Source of the DNA: Saprospiraceae bacterium | GTDB taxonomy: Bacteria > Bacteroidota > Bacteroidia > Chitinophagales > Saprospiraceae | Reading direction: 5' to 3' | NCBI GenBank assembly: GCA_029263015.1 | Contig: JAJCYI010000120.1 | Coordinates: 1 to 64,000 of the forward strand | Length of the DNA: 64,000 nt | Shown: positions 26,317-35,348 of the stretch, piece after piece | Layout of the letters: each line of letters begins with the position of its first letter | How positions within the stretch are numbered: position 1 is the first letter of the stretch | Notes under the pieces: generated by a model | Database searches by the model: none | The model's input: the letters and a program-made list of their open reading frames with translations, nothing else | What the model was told of the DNA's origin: nothing | Position numbers and translations under genes: made by a program

Positions 26317-27108
26317 ATGGATGAATTAATAAAAGCGATAATTCTTGGCATTGTACAAGGGTTGACTGAGTTCTTGCCAGTCAGTAGTAGTGGTCATTTG
26401 GAGCTTGCCAAATTCTTTCTTGATGACCAAAGTTTGAAAGAAGAAAGCCTCTTGATGACGGTTGTCCTTCATTTTGCCACAGCACTCAGCACGGTAGTAA
26501 TATTAAGGAAAGAAATAGTCCGTATATTCCTAGGCTTGTTCCAATTCAAGTGGAACAGCGAAGCCCGGTACGCCATTAAGATAATCATCTCAATGATTCC
26601 GGCTGTATTTGCTGGGCTGTTGTTGGAATCAGAGATAGAAGCTGTTTTTGATCAAAAAATCATTCTGGTAGCCGTTTTTTTAATGGTTACTGGCTTGTTG
26701 CTTTTTTTGGCTGACCAAGCTGCTGACAGCAGTAGGAAGGTTGGATTTCGGAGTGCTTTCATAATTGGGTTATCACAAGCTATTGCCATCCTTCCTGGAA
26801 TATCCCGTTCAGGAGCTACCATTTCCACCTCTGTATTATTGGGAATAGATAGAGGTGAAGCAGCCCGTTTTTCTTTTTTGATGGTAGTCCCTTTAATATT
26901 TGGCAAAATTGGCAAAGACATTTTAGATGGTGCATTCACCGAAACTGCTAACATTCTACCTTTGACAGCTGGTTTTATTGCCGCTTTTATCACTGGGATG
27001 TTTGCATGTAAATGGATGATTCTGCTTGTGCAGAAAAGCAAACTTGTATATTTTTCTATCTATTGTTTTATCATTGCAACAGCAGCGATATTGTTTTACC
27101 TTGCTTGA
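26317..27108 (+). CDS. uppP: Undecaprenyl-diphosphatase UppP (BacA)
   Basis: This is a 263-residue integral membrane phosphatase that removes a phosphate from undecaprenyl diphosphate, recycling the lipid carrier for cell wall synthesis. Both signature motifs are present: GLTEFLPVSSSGHLELA near residues 15-31 and LPGISRSGATIS near 153-164. About eight hydrophobic helices are visible and the length is typical. Part of the conserved ftsX-DUF3098-uppP-truB order. Confidence 0.95.
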   Translation: MDELIKAIILGIVQGLTEFLPVSSSGHLELAKFFLDDQSLKEESLLMTVVLHFATALSTVVILRKEIVRIFLGLFQFKWNSEARYAIKIIISMIPAVFAGLLLESEIEAVFDQKIILVAVFLMVTGLLLFLADQAADSSRKVGFRSAFIIGLSQAIAILPGISRSGATISTSVLLGIDRGEAARFSFLMVVPLIFGKIGKDILDGAFTETANILPLTAGFIAAFITGMFACKWMILLVQKSKLVYFSIYCFIIATAAILFYLA

Positions 27109-27130
27109 AGTCTTGAGGTATTTTAGATTT

Positions 27131-27162
27131 TTGTGGTAAAAAGATCAATTTTGATAAATTTG
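27131..27162 (+). promoter_or_regulatory. Candidate promoter before truB
   Basis: TTG at 27131-27133, in a TTTTTG context, and TAAATTTG at 27155-27162, separated by 21 bases. This is close to the Bacteroidota TTTG-N19-21-TAnnTTTG pattern. The start codon follows at 27206. It implies truB has its own promoter besides any read-through from uppP. Confidence 0.5.
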
Positions 27163-27205
27163 AACAACATTCAAGATTCTCCTTTTTACCACCCAAACCA
27201 ATGAA

Positions 27206-27937
27206 ATGGACGATCCTTTTCCCGGCCGCAGTTTTATTGACGGCATCTGTATTCTGGTAGATAAACCAATGAGTTGGACTTCTTTTGATGTAGTCAACAA
27301 AATTCGATCAGCATTAAAACATAATTTGGGTATCCGTAAGATAAAAGTTGGGCATTCGGGTACATTAGACCCGATGGCCACAGGACTTCTACTTATATGT
27401 TCGGGCAAGCACACCAAAAAATTAGCAGAATATCAAGGCTTGGGCAAAGAATATACGGGTACGATCACCCTCGGAGCTACGACTCCTTCATATGATGCCG
27501 AAACCGAGTTTGATGCGACCTTTCCAATATCCCACATTACTCCTGAAATTATTGAAAAGGCAAGATTGGGTTTTTTGGGCAATCTTGAACAATATCCTCC
27601 CATGTACTCGGCCATTAAAGTAGATGGCCAACCTCTATACAAAAAAGCGAGAAGGGGAGAGACCGTAGAAATAAAACCAAGACCAGTCACGATTGATGAA
27701 TTTGAGATTACCGATATTGAGTTGCCAAATATCGATTTTCGGGTAAAGTGCAGCAAAGGCACTTATGTCCGCTCACTGGCTTATGATTTTGGGAAAGCCT
27801 TGAACAGTGGTGCCTACCTTTCTAGTTTGAGGAGGACCCAAATAGGTCAATTTCAAATAGAAAAAGCATGGAACCTGGAAGCCTTGATTGAACATATAGA
27901 AGGTTTTGTTCCAATCGCTGAGGATAAGGAACTATGA
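27206..27937 (+). CDS. truB: tRNA pseudouridine(55) synthase TruB
   Basis: This is a 243-residue enzyme making pseudouridine 55 in the T-loop of tRNAs. The catalytic Asp is Asp55 in VGHSGTLDPMATGLL. Other family motifs are ILVDKPMSWTSFDVVNKIR, GKEYTGTITLG, YPPMYSAIKVDGQPLYKKAR and CSKGTYVRSLAYDFG. The C-terminus is short and lacks a PUA domain, as is common for bacteroidetal TruB. Confidence 0.95.
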   Translation: MDDPFPGRSFIDGICILVDKPMSWTSFDVVNKIRSALKHNLGIRKIKVGHSGTLDPMATGLLLICSGKHTKKLAEYQGLGKEYTGTITLGATTPSYDAETEFDATFPISHITPEIIEKARLGFLGNLEQYPPMYSAIKVDGQPLYKKARRGETVEIKPRPVTIDEFEITDIELPNIDFRVKCSKGTYVRSLAYDFGKALNSGAYLSSLRRTQIGQFQIEKAWNLEALIEHIEGFVPIAEDKEL

Positions 27938-27993
27938 AAAAATAAATTAGCAATTCAAAATTTGTAAATCTATTTCTACACCGTTCCTAATTC

Positions 27994-28647
27994 ATGAAAA
28001 TCAAGGATTCCTACAAGACCATTTCCATACCATCTGTTGGTGAATTTAAGGACCGAGGCAGTAAATTTTTTGCCTTTGCTTTCCCTCTTTCTGTCGGGGA
28101 AGAATGGCAAGGATGTTTGGAAAAAGTAAAAAAAGAACATCCAAAAGCCCGGCATCATTGTTATGCCTACCGACGGGGCCTTGATCAAAACGACTTCCGT
28201 GCGAATGATGATGGAGAGCCATCCGGTACTGCTGGCCGCCCAATTTTAGGGCAGATTGATAGTTTCCAATTGACAAATGTGGTCGTGATAGTTGTGCGGT
28301 ATTTTGGGGGGACCTTGCTTGGCACCTCAGGCCTGATAAATGCTTATAAATTGAGCACCATGGATGCGTTACAAAACGCAGTCATTATTGAAAAAGTAGT
28401 GGAAGATATTTTTAGAATTTCTTTCGACTATGCATTTATGGGCGAAGTAATGAACGCTGTCAAAAAGCTGGAAATCAACATTTTGAACCAACATTTTAAA
28501 GAAATAGCTTACATTGATATTTCCATTAGGAAAAGCGAATCGGAAACCCAATTACTTCGACTCAAAGCCTTTCTCGGTAAGGTTAGTTTGGAGGAAGCCG
28601 AACTGATTGACGAGTTAGACGGAATTGCTATTTCGCCTCTCCCGTGA
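27994..28647 (+). CDS. YigZ / IMPACT family protein
   Basis: This is a 217-residue protein. The N-terminal UPF0029/IMPACT domain carries ARHHCYAYRRG, RANDDGEPSGTAGRPIL and VVIVVRYFGGTLLGTSGL, the hallmark stretches of the family. The C-terminal domain (about 140-210) is a ferredoxin-like UPF0029 C-terminal fold. The family has been linked to translation control and regulation; the exact bacterial role is not settled. It follows truB by 56 bases and probably shares its transcript. Confidence 0.92.
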   Translation: MKIKDSYKTISIPSVGEFKDRGSKFFAFAFPLSVGEEWQGCLEKVKKEHPKARHHCYAYRRGLDQNDFRANDDGEPSGTAGRPILGQIDSFQLTNVVVIVVRYFGGTLLGTSGLINAYKLSTMDALQNAVIIEKVVEDIFRISFDYAFMGEVMNAVKKLEINILNQHFKEIAYIDISIRKSESETQLLRLKAFLGKVSLEEAELIDELDGIAISPLP

Positions 28648-28732
28648 AAGGATAATTGGCGATTTATACATTTTTGCAAAATAAATATCTGTTCTCTTTG
28701 TAATATTATTCTTTTTTCTCCTACCTGTTATC

Positions 28733-28740
28733 TACATTTG
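28733..28740 (+). promoter_or_regulatory. Candidate -7 box (TACATTTG) before the OmpA-family gene
   Basis: An exact TAnnTTTG match lies 93 bases before the start codon at 28834. There is no convincing -33 element at normal spacing, so the match could be chance. Confidence 0.3.
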
Positions 28741-28833
28741 GCTTGCACATAGCTAATTTGATTTTGGAATGGCTTTGCTTTTGGAAAAGTTATCTAAAAC
28801 CAATTTTATTTTTTCACTAAATCTTTTCATACC

Positions 28834-29670
28834 ATGTTTCCTCGATTAGCACTTTTGCCTATCGGCTTGTTCCTTATTTGGTGCTTTGTATGTCAACGGT
28901 GGTATGTTTGTCACATCAAACAAGCATGTGGCACTGAACAAATCGAACCACCGCCACCAGTAGTAGAAGATGACCGCCCAATGGTTTTTAAATGGTCTGA
29001 CGCAACACCGATTGCCCGTCCAAATTTTGATGTGATCAAACAAAGCCAAGTTGATGGCCTTGGAGAAGGTCAACTACTCGAAATTGTTGGGAGTTACTTC
29101 AACGGAGAAGATCCTCCTGAAGGATATTCCAACATGGGACTTGCACGGGCTGCGCAAGTCAAAGCTTTATTTGCCCCTCCACTAGATGAAACCCTAATTG
29201 TTGAAAGTTCCAGACTCATTGATCCTGCGCCTGATGGCATTATGGGGGACACCCTGTTCGAGGCAGCGATCTATACTTATAAAACACCTCCAGCTCCTGA
29301 ACAGGATACAGTGGAATGCATAGTTGCCAATAACAATTCTTTGACAATTTTATTCTCTTATGGAGAAGCCAACCGGAAAGTTGATTCCCAAATCGAGGAT
29401 TGCCTACAAAACATTGTGGCACATTTGATGAAAACAGAGGATACCGCAAAAATTGTTGGGCATACCGATGATTCTGGTTCTGAAGATTTCAACATGAAAC
29501 TTGGATTGGCCAGAGCTGAACACATCCAAAAAATACTTGATAAAAAGGGCATTGACAGGAGCAGGATAGTGCTTGAATCCAAGGGCGAAACAAACCCAGT
29601 TGCCAGTAATGCAACCGAAGAAGGCTCCCGCCTCAACAGGAGGGCAGTCCTAACAATCGTTGAAAAATGA
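28834..29670 (+). CDS. OmpA-family envelope protein
   Basis: This is a 278-residue protein. One N-terminal hydrophobic helix (about 4-20) is followed by a WYVCHIKQAC motif and a proline-rich linker (PPPPVVEDD). Residues about 55-150 form a first OmpA-like or related alpha-beta unit (LGEGQLLEIVGSYFNGE ... NMGLARAAQVKALF). Residues about 160-278 are a canonical OmpA peptidoglycan-binding domain, with VGHTDDSGSEDFNMKLGLARAEHI and SRLNRRAVLTI. It probably anchors something in the envelope to peptidoglycan. It is paired with the HhH membrane protein 60 bases downstream. Confidence 0.85.
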   Translation: MFPRLALLPIGLFLIWCFVCQRWYVCHIKQACGTEQIEPPPPVVEDDRPMVFKWSDATPIARPNFDVIKQSQVDGLGEGQLLEIVGSYFNGEDPPEGYSNMGLARAAQVKALFAPPLDETLIVESSRLIDPAPDGIMGDTLFEAAIYTYKTPPAPEQDTVECIVANNNSLTILFSYGEANRKVDSQIEDCLQNIVAHLMKTEDTAKIVGHTDDSGSEDFNMKLGLARAEHIQKILDKKGIDRSRIVLESKGETNPVASNATEEGSRLNRRAVLTIVEK

Positions 29671-29729
29671 TCGACCTTTTTTGGTCTGAGATTATTCAAT
29701 CCATTTAACAAAACAAAAAATTATCAATC

Positions 29730-30323
29730 ATGCAAGAAGCTTTCATGACCCATACGATAGAAATCCTAACCATGCTTTTGATTGCCTTCCTATTGGGCGT
29801 TTTATTAGGTTACATTATTTGGTACAAATGGCGACGATTGTACAGTGAGCTGCAGGGCGAACATGAGCGACTAAGTGCACAACACGTTGAATTAGAGAAA
29901 GAACATGCGAGCTTACGTTACAAAGCAGATGAATTGGATAAGTCGAACAGGGAGCGACGTACCCGTATCAGCAGTCTCGAAGGGGATATCACTATATTGA
30001 AATCAAAGCTTAAAAAATGTGAAGAAGCGAACGAAGGAGCAATGGGAGCTGCCCCTCCTCCACAAAAAGATGACTTAAAAAAGATTGAAGGGATCGGTCC
30101 TAAAATAGAAGGGTTGTGCAATGGCATTGGAGTTTGGACTTGGCAGCAATTGGCCGATGCTCCTGTCTCTAATTTACAAAAGATGCTGGACGATGCTGGC
30201 CCAGCCTACAAGATTGCGAGTCCTGACACTTGGCCAAAACAGGCCGAATATGCAGCTAATGGTAAATGGGACAAACTAAAAGAATACCAGGACTTCCTCG
30301 ATGGCGGGGTTGATCCGAGTTGA
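29730..30323 (+). CDS. Membrane-anchored coiled-coil protein with a helix-hairpin-helix domain
   Basis: This is a 197-residue protein. One membrane helix is at about 12-33 and a long charged coiled coil at about 35-100. The C-terminal domain (about 110-195) opens with DDLKKIEGIGPKIEGLCNGIG, a helix-hairpin-helix motif of the COG3743-like 'predicted 5' nuclease' group. Similar domains occur at the ends of ribosomal protein L21 and in bacteroidetal OmpA-linked proteins. Nuclease activity is not shown by the sequence; the domain more likely binds DNA or proteins. It shares a transcript with the OmpA-family gene and ends before the strong terminator at 30359. Confidence 0.78.
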   Translation: MQEAFMTHTIEILTMLLIAFLLGVLLGYIIWYKWRRLYSELQGEHERLSAQHVELEKEHASLRYKADELDKSNRERRTRISSLEGDITILKSKLKKCEEANEGAMGAAPPPQKDDLKKIEGIGPKIEGLCNGIGVWTWQQLADAPVSNLQKMLDDAGPAYKIASPDTWPKQAEYAANGKWDKLKEYQDFLDGGVDPS

Positions 30324-30358
30324 GAAGATAATTAAAGGTTTAATTCTTATCAGCTGAT

Positions 30359-30401
30359 ACAAGGGGGCAATAACTGCGATTAGCAGTTATTGCCCCCTTG
30401 T
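30359..30401. terminator. Strong bidirectional terminator between convergent genes
   Basis: A perfect 19-bp stem (ACAAGGGGGCAATAACTGC and complement) with the loop GATTA, followed by AATTTTT. It separates the HhH protein gene on the plus strand from the toxin gene on the minus strand. Confidence 0.85.
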
Positions 30402-30410
30402 AATTTTTAG

Positions 30411-30908
30411 TCATCGGATTTCTATTTCTTCTTCATCGTGTCTTTTCAAAATCGGATTTAACAATTTCAAGGAATAATATCTTTTGTTTTTGATAAACAT
30501 TTCAAATAAGGGTTTCAATTGACCAATTAAACCTTTATCTCTAGCAATAGAAAGTATGCCAATTGTTCCAATACATTGTATCCCAAAATTCTCAGCAATA
30601 TTTCTTGCCTTTTTATCGTCAATCAAAAGATAATCGGCATTGAGTTCTTTGTATAATATGACCGATTCTGACTCCCCATAGTCCATTACAAAGGTCAACT
30701 CATTGAATCCCGATATTTCTTTTACTTTATCCTCAAAGTATTCAACTATCCTCTGGTAATGCCCCGCCGTTTTATCCCTCGTTAATTCCTCCCAAACAGC
30801 TTTGGGGATATAAATACCATCAAATAAGCCATTTAGGATTTCAAGCTTATCAATAATTGCCAAGGAAAAAATTGGTCCTGAATCTGAAATCACCAATCCA
30901 TTCTTCAT
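30411..30908 (-). CDS. DUF3368 PIN-like toxin
   Basis: This is a 165-residue protein. It opens ISDSGPIFSLAIIDKLEIL, with the first acidic PIN-like residue (Asp9), then IYIPKAVWEEL, DYGESESVILYKEL and LLIDDKKARNIAENFGI, the later acidic residues of a PIN-like active site. DUF3368 proteins are predicted ribonuclease toxins, normally encoded with a UPF0175 antitoxin, exactly as here. The start codon lies one base beyond the antitoxin stop, so expression is coupled. The toxin target is not known from sequence. Confidence 0.88.
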   Translation of the reverse strand: MKNGLVISDSGPIFSLAIIDKLEILNGLFDGIYIPKAVWEELTRDKTAGHYQRIVEYFEDKVKEISGFNELTFVMDYGESESVILYKELNADYLLIDDKKARNIAENFGIQCIGTIGILSIARDKGLIGQLKPLFEMFIKNKRYYSLKLLNPILKRHDEEEIEIR

Positions 30909-30909
30909 A

Positions 30910-31170
30910 TTATTTCAACTTTTCGATGTCGCCTAAAATATCGTTTAATCCCAAAGAAGAAATTGGTACTTTATTCTCAGAAAGAATGGTCTCAAACTGA
31001 AAACGTGACAATTCTGCTATTTGGGCAGCCTTACCGATTGTTACCTTTTGCTGTATATACAGTTGGATGGCCAAAGAAATTTTTATTCGCTTCTTTAATT
31101 CTTTCTCTGATTCATTCAGGGTCAAAAGAATGTCTGAGGGCAAATCAATGTTTATGGTCTGTAATGTCAT
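30910..31170 (-). CDS. UPF0175 antitoxin
   Basis: This is an 86-residue protein matching the UPF0175 family: INIDLPSDILLTLNESEKELKKRIKISLAIQLYIQQKVTIGKAAQIAELS, with a helix-turn-helix-like segment KVTIGKAAQIAELSRFQFETIL. Such proteins bind DNA and neutralise the paired PIN-like toxin, usually repressing their own operon. It is upstream of and coupled to the DUF3368 gene. Confidence 0.88.
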   Translation of the reverse strand: MTLQTINIDLPSDILLTLNESEKELKKRIKISLAIQLYIQQKVTIGKAAQIAELSRFQFETILSENKVPISSLGLNDILGDIEKLK

Positions 31171-31261
31171 GATCTGATTTTTTATCTAATATACCTCTTT
31201 TTGAAAGTTAAGTTGGTTTTGCGGCCTATTCTTCCTCATGTGGTATAACTTATAAAGGTAA

Positions 31262-31783
31262 TTATAATTCCAATAACCCTTCTGGCAACCGGAGGGTTAT
31301 TTTTTTCCCTTTCTTATCAATAGATTCAATTAAATCAGCGTGCAATGGAATAAAAATCTCTTTGTTTTTGGAATCGACAACAGCCATTTCCTGCTGTGGG
31401 AATTCCTGTACTTCTTTGATTGTACCGACTTCGCCATAATTTGAGTCGATAAGAAGAAACCCTTCCATTGCTGCAAATTCCAGGTCACTTTTAACAGGTT
31501 CAACTATCGCGCTTTTCAAGTCTTGTTCCCGCAACAACAGGTCTTTTGATGTAATAGATCTGGCATCTTCCGGTGAGTTAATATCTTCTATTTTTAAAAG
31601 TATATCGCCAACTACATCAATGTTTTCAATAAAAAAAGGAGCTGGCTTTCCATGCAATGGAATGAAAACATGACCCAATCTGGCAAAATCTTCAATGAAT
31701 TGTTCATGGATCACCACTTTGACCTGTCCTTTTGAACCATATGTTTTTTTAGTGAATCCAATGTTTATGTATTTGTCCAGCAT
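31262..31783 (-). CDS. rimM: Ribosome maturation factor RimM
   Basis: This is a 173-residue protein needed for late assembly of the 30S subunit head. The N-terminal RimM domain (about 5-95: IGFTKKTYGSKGQVKVVIHEQF, PAPFFIENIDVVGDILLKIEDINSPEDARSITSKDLLL) is followed by a PRC-barrel (about 100-170: FLLIDSNYGEVGTIKEVQEFPQQEMAVV, IFIPLHADLIESIDKKGKKITLRLPEGL). No rpsP or trmD neighbour is present in this window. Confidence 0.93.
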   Translation of the reverse strand: MLDKYINIGFTKKTYGSKGQVKVVIHEQFIEDFARLGHVFIPLHGKPAPFFIENIDVVGDILLKIEDINSPEDARSITSKDLLLREQDLKSAIVEPVKSDLEFAAMEGFLLIDSNYGEVGTIKEVQEFPQQEMAVVDSKNKEIFIPLHADLIESIDKKGKKITLRLPEGLLEL

Positions 31784-31911
31784 AAATATTTTTGATTGGG
31801 AAATTGACGAATGGCCACGGGTGCAGAATTTTTATGACCTCTTTAATCCGTTTAGATCGAGCCACAAAAGAAGTGTTGTTTATGACTCCTATTGTGGTTC
31901 GAAAAAAACTC

Positions 31912-32658
31912 TTAGTTGTGGTCTATAATGGTCTGCCGTAAGATGAACCCTTTTTCGGCTTTTTCCTCCCAAGTCATCCCTGTACATCCATCGATGCATT
32001 GTGTGTCCAAAATCCAACGTTCCCGATAAACCAGTCCAATACCTTTGGCATATTTTTCCCGCGACACCCTCAACTCAATCAGGTTTTCATTATCTGCTTC
32101 CCGAAGGGTCATTACATTTTCAAATGGAAATGCTCCAACTGATTCAGCTTCATCCACGCTTTCGATGCGATAGTCCCAGCCTTTAAACATTTGCAGGCTT
32201 TCCCCAGCTACGATCACAATCAGGCTGGGATCAAAATGAACCAGGCCATCCCATGAGTTATTTTCCCTTACGGGAAATCCCATTTTGATAAATCGCAAAT
32301 TATCTTCAGTCACGATTCCTTGGTTATCTTGAATGGATTGAGTGAACACTTTTGTTACCTGCCACGATGCACCAAGTTCCCTCCTTTCATATCGCTCCGT
32401 TCTATATAAAACATGTTCGTTGTTGTCGTGCAGGGTATCCACGATTTCCTCTTTAAAATAGGTTTTGCTGTATGCTATTAAGCTGTCCCCGGTTGGATCA
32501 AATATGGTAGAATCAACTTCATAGGTAATGTATTTCCCCACCTCCAAAGCCAAATAATCGTGGCCCAGGTCAGTGTTGAAAGTGTCTTTTTCCGTTTTAC
32601 ATGATTGGAAAAAAAAGAGAACAACAATGAAAAACAACAGTGACTTTAATGGGTACAT
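31912..32658 (-). CDS. Hypothetical lipoprotein
   Basis: This is a 248-residue protein with a lipobox FFFQSC (Cys20). The mature part contains YLALEVGKYITYEVDSTIFDPTGDS and many alternating strands, a pattern common in bacteroidetal secreted lipoproteins of unknown function. I do not recognise a domain. It is downstream of mnmA on the same strand with a 95-base gap. Confidence 0.8.
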   Translation of the reverse strand: MYPLKSLLFFIVVLFFFQSCKTEKDTFNTDLGHDYLALEVGKYITYEVDSTIFDPTGDSLIAYSKTYFKEEIVDTLHDNNEHVLYRTERYERRELGASWQVTKVFTQSIQDNQGIVTEDNLRFIKMGFPVRENNSWDGLVHFDPSLIVIVAGESLQMFKGWDYRIESVDEAESVGAFPFENVMTLREADNENLIELRVSREKYAKGIGLVYRERWILDTQCIDGCTGMTWEEKAEKGFILRQTIIDHN

Positions 32659-32753
32659 ATTTATGAAATATCAAAAGGTGACAGGATTAATCAAAACTTT
32701 AAAAATTTAAGCTAAAACATTGATAATGAGTATTTTTTATCATTCACCATTCA

Positions 32754-33842
32754 TCATTTCATGATAATTCCGCCACCTACTACATCATCCCCTTCATAAA
32801 ATACGGCAGATTGCCCAGGGGCAATACCTTTTACGTTGGCCAAGAAATTAACATCTATATCCGCGCCATTATTATGTAACGTACTGAATGTGCCGTTGTC
32901 TCGGTATCGTACTTTGGTCACAGTTTCCAGCCCTTCTGGTATTTGAGCGTATTTCATGGAGTTGACCTGTTTGACTTTCATGCCATTTTTTATCAACTCT
33001 TCTTCCCTCCCAAGCACGACTGTATTCGATTCTGGCTGTATTTCAGTGACAAACATAGGTTCTCCAAAAGCCATACCGAGACCTCTCCGTTGGCCAATGG
33101 TGTAAAACGGATAGCCATCGTGTTTGCCGAGCACATCACCTGCTGCATTGATGAAATTGCCCCCAGCAACCTTTTCCTCAAGTCCGTCGATCCGTCTTTT
33201 TAAGAAGCTTCGGTAATCGTTGTCAGGGACAAAGCAAATTTCATAACTCTCACCTTTTTTTGACAATTCAGAATAACCCCGATCATAAGCCAATTTTCTT
33301 ACTTCAGGTTTGGTGTAAGTGCCCAAGGGAAACCTGCTGCGTTGCAAACAATGTTGGCTCAGGCCCCACAAAACATAAGATTGGTCTTTGTTGCTGTCTT
33401 TGGCCTTTTTTACGAATTTCCGTCCTTGCGACTCACCGATCACTGCGTAATGGCCAGTCGCAATGAACTCACAATCAAGCGCATCAGCCCTTTTCAGTAA
33501 AGCACTCCATTTAATGTGGGTATTGCAGAGTACGCAGGGGTTGGGTGTTCGGCCAGCAATGTATTCCTCCACAAAATTGTCAATCACGTAGTCGCCAAAC
33601 TCTTCCCTGATGTCCACAATGAAATGGTGGAAGCCCATGTCAACAGCTACTTGCCGAGCATCATTAATGGAGTCGAGGCTGCAACATCCCGTTTCTTTTT
33701 TCGAACCGCCAGAAGAGGCATAATCCCAAGTTTTCATGGTAATGCCAACTACCTCATAACCTTGCTCATGCATTAGTATTGCGGTGACTGTGCTGTCAAT
33801 CCCTCCACTCATGGCAACTAAAACTCGTCCGTGCTTACTCAT
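32754..33842 (-). CDS. mnmA: tRNA-specific 2-thiouridylase MnmA
   Basis: This is a 362-residue enzyme that thiolates wobble U34 of Lys, Glu and Gln tRNAs. The PP-loop ATPase motif is VAMSGGIDSTVTAILM (SGGIDS at 12-17). The catalytic Cys pair lies in NPCVLCNTHIKW near residue 100 and GESYEICFVPD near 200. The barrel and C-terminal domain (TIGQRRGLGMAFGEPMFVTEI, VRYRDNGTFSTL) are complete. In an early insert GSKKETGCCSLDSINDARQVA is typical of bacteroidetal MnmA. Confidence 0.95.
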   Translation of the reverse strand: MSKHGRVLVAMSGGIDSTVTAILMHEQGYEVVGITMKTWDYASSGGSKKETGCCSLDSINDARQVAVDMGFHHFIVDIREEFGDYVIDNFVEEYIAGRTPNPCVLCNTHIKWSALLKRADALDCEFIATGHYAVIGESQGRKFVKKAKDSNKDQSYVLWGLSQHCLQRSRFPLGTYTKPEVRKLAYDRGYSELSKKGESYEICFVPDNDYRSFLKRRIDGLEEKVAGGNFINAAGDVLGKHDGYPFYTIGQRRGLGMAFGEPMFVTEIQPESNTVVLGREEELIKNGMKVKQVNSMKYAQIPEGLETVTKVRYRDNGTFSTLHNNGADIDVNFLANVKGIAPGQSAVFYEGDDVVGGGIIMK

Positions 33843-34002
33843 TCTTATTATCTGCTTTTAGCAATGGGTCTTTGGCAAAATAGCTTTTGCCGATGAAAAA
33901 TATCTGCAAAAGTACAACTTACCCCAGTGAATGGTTCAAGCCAGAATCCAATGAGGCACGATTTTATTTGTGCGGAAGTACAATAAAAGCATTTCCTTTG
34001 CC

Positions 34003-34033
34003 ATTGAGAATAAATGAATTAAACCCTATTTTT
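34003..34033 (+). promoter_or_regulatory. Candidate promoter before rlpA
   Basis: ATTG at 34003-34006 and TATTTTTG at 34026-34033 are separated by 19 bases, close to the Bacteroidota consensus. Transcription would start near 34040, giving a leader of about 45 bases before the ATG at 34087. Confidence 0.55.
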
Positions 34034-34086
34034 GAAATTATTACAATTCTCAACACAACCAGAATTTAATCACTAAACATGCTGAC

Positions 34087-34974
34087 ATGAAAAATTTCAT
34101 TAAAATTCTTTTTTTAAACCTCTTATTTGCCACAACTATTATTGCACAAGATGATGAATTTGGAATTGCATCTTACTACTCTGATCTGTTTCAAGGAAAA
34201 CCTACAGCCAGTGGTGAACTTTATAATAAAGGTAAACTCACTGCTGCTCACAAAACATTACCATTCGGTACCTTGGTGAAAGTGACCCGGCTCGACAACA
34301 ACGCTTCGGTGCAGGTGACGGTCAATGATCGAGGCCCATTTATAAGTGGCCGCATTATCGAACTTTCCCGTGAAGCTGCTACACGGATAGATTTGATACA
34401 GGATGGAGCTACCCGCGTGAAAGTGGAAATAGTGAAGGAGAAGCCTGAGCCAGCGGAGATTGCCAGTACGACTCCTGTGGAAAGGCCTACATCTTATGAA
34501 AATACGGACAAAAAGATAGTAAAAAAAGAGGTGCCCAAACCTGCTACTAAAAACCAAAATTCATTGGCAGCCAAAAAAGGGAAGGTAAAGATCAATGAAA
34601 AACCTGCTAAATCAGAAGCCATCGTCAAGAGCAATTCAAACTCTTCCAAATCTGTTTTGGTCAAGAGCCAAGATTATAAACAACTTGGATTGTATGAAAT
34701 TGAACTCAAGCGCCCTGAGAAAAAAGGGTTTGGCGTTCAGGTTGCTTCATTAACCAATCAAAATGCTTTGTTCAAGAAGATTGCTGACCTACAAGGTGCT
34801 TGGTTTACCAACATTATGGTCAACGTTGAAAAAGGCCAGGGTGACGACATGATGTATAAAATTATTCTTGGTTCTTTTGCTACCCAGTCTGAGGCGGATG
34901 TTTACAAATCCAATTTGAAAAAAAATAAAAAGATCAAAGGCTTTGTAATTGACCTTTCTGCTATTGATAATTAA
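34087..34974 (+). CDS. rlpA: RlpA-like septal lytic protein with SPOR domain
   Basis: This is a 295-residue protein with a signal peptide at 1-20. A double-psi beta-barrel (about 25-115) has [42 protein letters not shown] and [19 protein letters not shown] long basic linker (about 115-205) follows, then a C-terminal SPOR domain (about 215-292: [22 protein letters not shown]). RlpA cleaves naked glycan strands or binds septal peptidoglycan, and SPOR targets it to denuded glycan at division sites. The aligned catalytic residue region ([14 protein letters not shown]) is intact. Confidence 0.9.
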   Translation: MKNFIKILFLNLLFATTIIAQDDEFGIASYYSDLFQGKPTASGELYNKGKLTAAHKTLPFGTLVKVTRLDNNASVQVTVNDRGPFISGRIIELSREAATRIDLIQDGATRVKVEIVKEKPEPAEIASTTPVERPTSYENTDKKIVKKEVPKPATKNQNSLAAKKGKVKINEKPAKSEAIVKSNSNSSKSVLVKSQDYKQLGLYEIELKRPEKKGFGVQVASLTNQNALFKKIADLQGAWFTNIMVNVEKGQGDDMMYKIILGSFATQSEADVYKSNLKKNKKIKGFVIDLSAIDN

Positions 34975-34983
34975 ATGGCAGTT

Positions 34984-35150
34984 TAGGGAGTTGGAAACAA
35001 ATAACCTACCCATTCTGACTCGCTCTTTTTCCTTCTAAAGATGCTTTAAAAATGAACCGTAACCCCCAGCTATGCTTAATTTTTCAAACACCTTTACAAG
35101 AAAAAATAGCTTCGCCATAACGGGTAGGTTATTTATTTCCAACTCCCTTA
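34984..35150. repeat. Family-1 long palindrome, copy D
   Basis: Arms TTAGGGAGTTGGAAACAAAT and ATTTATTTCCAACTCCCTTA pair, followed inward by AACCTACCCATT/ACGGGTAGGTT. The interior carries GAACCGTAACCCCCAGCTATGCTTAATTTTT, a diverged version of the core in the same orientation as copy B. It shares its outer stem with copy E at 60734-60899. It follows the rlpA stop codon by ten bases. Confidence 0.82.
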
Positions 35151-35198
35151 AATTGATTGACTGCTAATTTAACAACAGAAGTTTTTACAGTCTTTAAT

Positions 35199-35237
35199 AA
35201 ACTTGTCACCGAACTCAATCCGGTGACAAGTTTTTTT
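35199..35237 (+). terminator. Rho-independent terminator
   Basis: The 13-bp stem AAACTTGTCACCG / CGGTGACAAGTTT with a nine-base loop is followed by a T-run. It lies between rlpA and the head-GIN gene. Confidence 0.8.
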
Positions 35238-35348
35238 ATTAAGGAACGTATCAAACCAAACAACCTTCTCGCCTTTCCTGTAACCCACCAGCGCAACTTC
35301 CTGTCAAACCATATGTCATTAAAGCCATAAATCAAAACTCAATTTAAA

